A DNA stretch of 42,320 nucleotides from Deltaproteobacteria bacterium. GTDB lineage: Bacteria > Desulfobacterota > Syntrophia > Syntrophales > UBA2185. The position numbers and the translations under genes are program-made. The number at the start of each line of letters is the position of its first letter. Position 1 is the stretch's first letter. The notes below the pieces were generated by a model that did no database searches, was not told the origin of the DNA, and saw only the letters and a program-made list of their open reading frames with translations. This document shows, in pieces, positions 41,644 through 42,320 of the stretch. The stretch spans positions 1 to 42,320 of the forward strand of contig JAPLJS010000099.1 of the NCBI GenBank assembly GCA_026388545.1, in the 5' to 3' direction.

Positions 41644-41671
41644 CCTATATCAAATTCAACTGTTTTGTCAA
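41644..41671 (-). promoter_or_regulatory. Promoter of the tRNA-Gly/tRNA-Cys unit
   Basis: The minus strand has TTGACA (41671-41666), 16 bases, then TATAGG (41649-41644). The predicted start is about 10 bases before mature tRNA-Gly. Confidence 0.65.
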
Positions 41672-41689
41672 TAGAAAAACATTAATATT

Positions 41690-42320
41690 TCACTTCGCCT
41701 GAGCATCACCACACTTGTCCAACAGCCATTTTACGGATTCCAAATACGCCGACATTCCATGGAAAAAAATATCATTGTGATTTGCTCCTGGGACTTTCAG
41801 GAATCTTTTATCATGAGATGGAGAGTTCTCAAACAGAAGTCTCCCCTCTGAAAAAGATATAATATGATCATATTCTGCATGAATAATGAGTGTAGGTCTA
41901 TCAAATCCACGGATCTTATCTACGTTACAAAAACCCTGTTCTTCACTGACACCTATCGCTTCCATATTAATTCCCAGGAGTAGAAGTAGCGGACCGGCAT
42001 AAGCAAAGCCGCTTTCAATAATGAGTCCGTCGATATCGTCTTTATAATGAAACGCCAGTTCTAAAGCTGAAGCGCTGCCAAGCGATCTCCCCATTAGTAT
42101 AAACGGACCGGTGTATTGTTTTTCCCGGAGCCATTTTTTTACGTAATCAAATATCACATGACAGTCACGCATTATAGCTGTGACCGTTGGCCTGCCGGTA
42201 GAGAGGCCATAGCCGCGATAATCGACAGGAATGAAATTTATACCAATATCTGTATATAAAACAGCCATATCATTATAATCGGCCACGATCTCGCCGTTGC
42301 CGTGAAAGAAAAGCATGTTG
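41690..42320 (-). CDS. Alpha/beta hydrolase, 5' end outside window
   Basis: A serine hydrolase of the alpha/beta fold, of the group with HGNGE (LFFHGNGEIVADY, oxyanion region) and VDYRGYGLSTGRPT. The nucleophile elbow is GRSLGS (Ser), the acid is in IIHAEYDHII and the His in PGANHNDIF, so the triad is complete. The frame is open to the right edge, and residues before the Met at 42316 (Asn then Met) show that the N-terminus, with any signal peptide, lies outside. The substrate is unknown; related proteins act as esterases or thioesterases. Confidence 0.88.
   Translation of the reverse strand, partial: NMLFFHGNGEIVADYNDMAVLYTDIGINFIPVDYRGYGLSTGRPTVTAIMRDCHVIFDYVKKWLREKQYTGPFILMGRSLGSASALELAFHYKDDIDGLIIESGFAYAGPLLLLLGINMEAIGVSEEQGFCNVDKIRGFDRPTLIIHAEYDHIISFSEGRLLFENSPSHDKRFLKVPGANHNDIFFHGMSAYLESVKWLLDKCGDAQAK

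Noticed and set aside
3493-42320. Insertion sequences or transposase genes that would mark the island or toxin module as mobile
   Set aside because: No transposase, integrase or recombinase motif was seen in any frame, and neither tRNA is repeated in part elsewhere in the window as an attachment site would be.

Overview
The window reads like a Desulfobacterota (former Deltaproteobacteria) chromosome. Mixed GC content, mostly strong AGGAGG-type ribosome sites, a four-cluster iron-sulfur protein beside an iron-sulfur flavoprotein, a sigma-54-linked MSHA-type pilus locus and many short dyad repeats all fit a syntrophic or sulfate-reducing relative. This placement is an inference from gene content; there is no rRNA here.

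Layout. Bases 1-3.5 kb hold housekeeping genes: a metallo-beta-lactamase-fold hydrolase (cut by the left edge), a class I fructose-1,6-bisphosphatase with an altered metal-binding motif, and peptide release factor 3. Bases 3.6-15.0 kb form a minus-strand defence-type island. In transcription order it holds an Eco57I-like DNA methyltransferase, an unknown protein with a C-terminal HEPN-like RNTTGH motif, a DUF3800 protein, a small unknown protein, a RelE/ParE-like toxin with an HTH antitoxin, a PLD-nuclease/SNF2 helicase, and a protein resembling RelA/SpoT synthetases. A 480-base gap inside the island carries two look-alike plus-strand hairpin-plus-terminator units that may be small RNAs.

Bases 15.3-22.4 kb hold dyad repeats, a guanylate-kinase-like protein, and a plus-strand cluster of an Fe-S protein, an iron-sulfur flavoprotein and a MacAB-like ABC export system. 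Bases 22.3-25.9 kb hold a decayed YkgJ-type fragment, a small unknown protein, a histidine kinase coupled to a response regulator-adenylate/guanylate cyclase, an MntA-HepT toxin-antitoxin pair, and the decayed 3' end of a second cyclase gene.

Bases 25.9-40.9 kb are one long minus-strand locus for an MSHA-like type IV pilus. Assembly genes come first: fused PilM-PilN, PilO-like, MshK-like, secretin, MshM-like ATPase, MshE-like ATPase and MshG-like platform. A membrane-anchored sigma-54 activator follows, then the major pilin behind a convincing -24/-12 promoter, then minor pilins, one with a carbohydrate-binding-like insert and one fused to an L-type-lectin-like domain. A decayed pilin end lies directly downstream of the major pilin. 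The right end has a small HTH protein, a triple-hairpin repeat, tRNA-Gly and tRNA-Cys with their own promoter and terminator, and an edge-truncated alpha/beta hydrolase.

Most functional names come from motif recognition by eye; no database search was possible.
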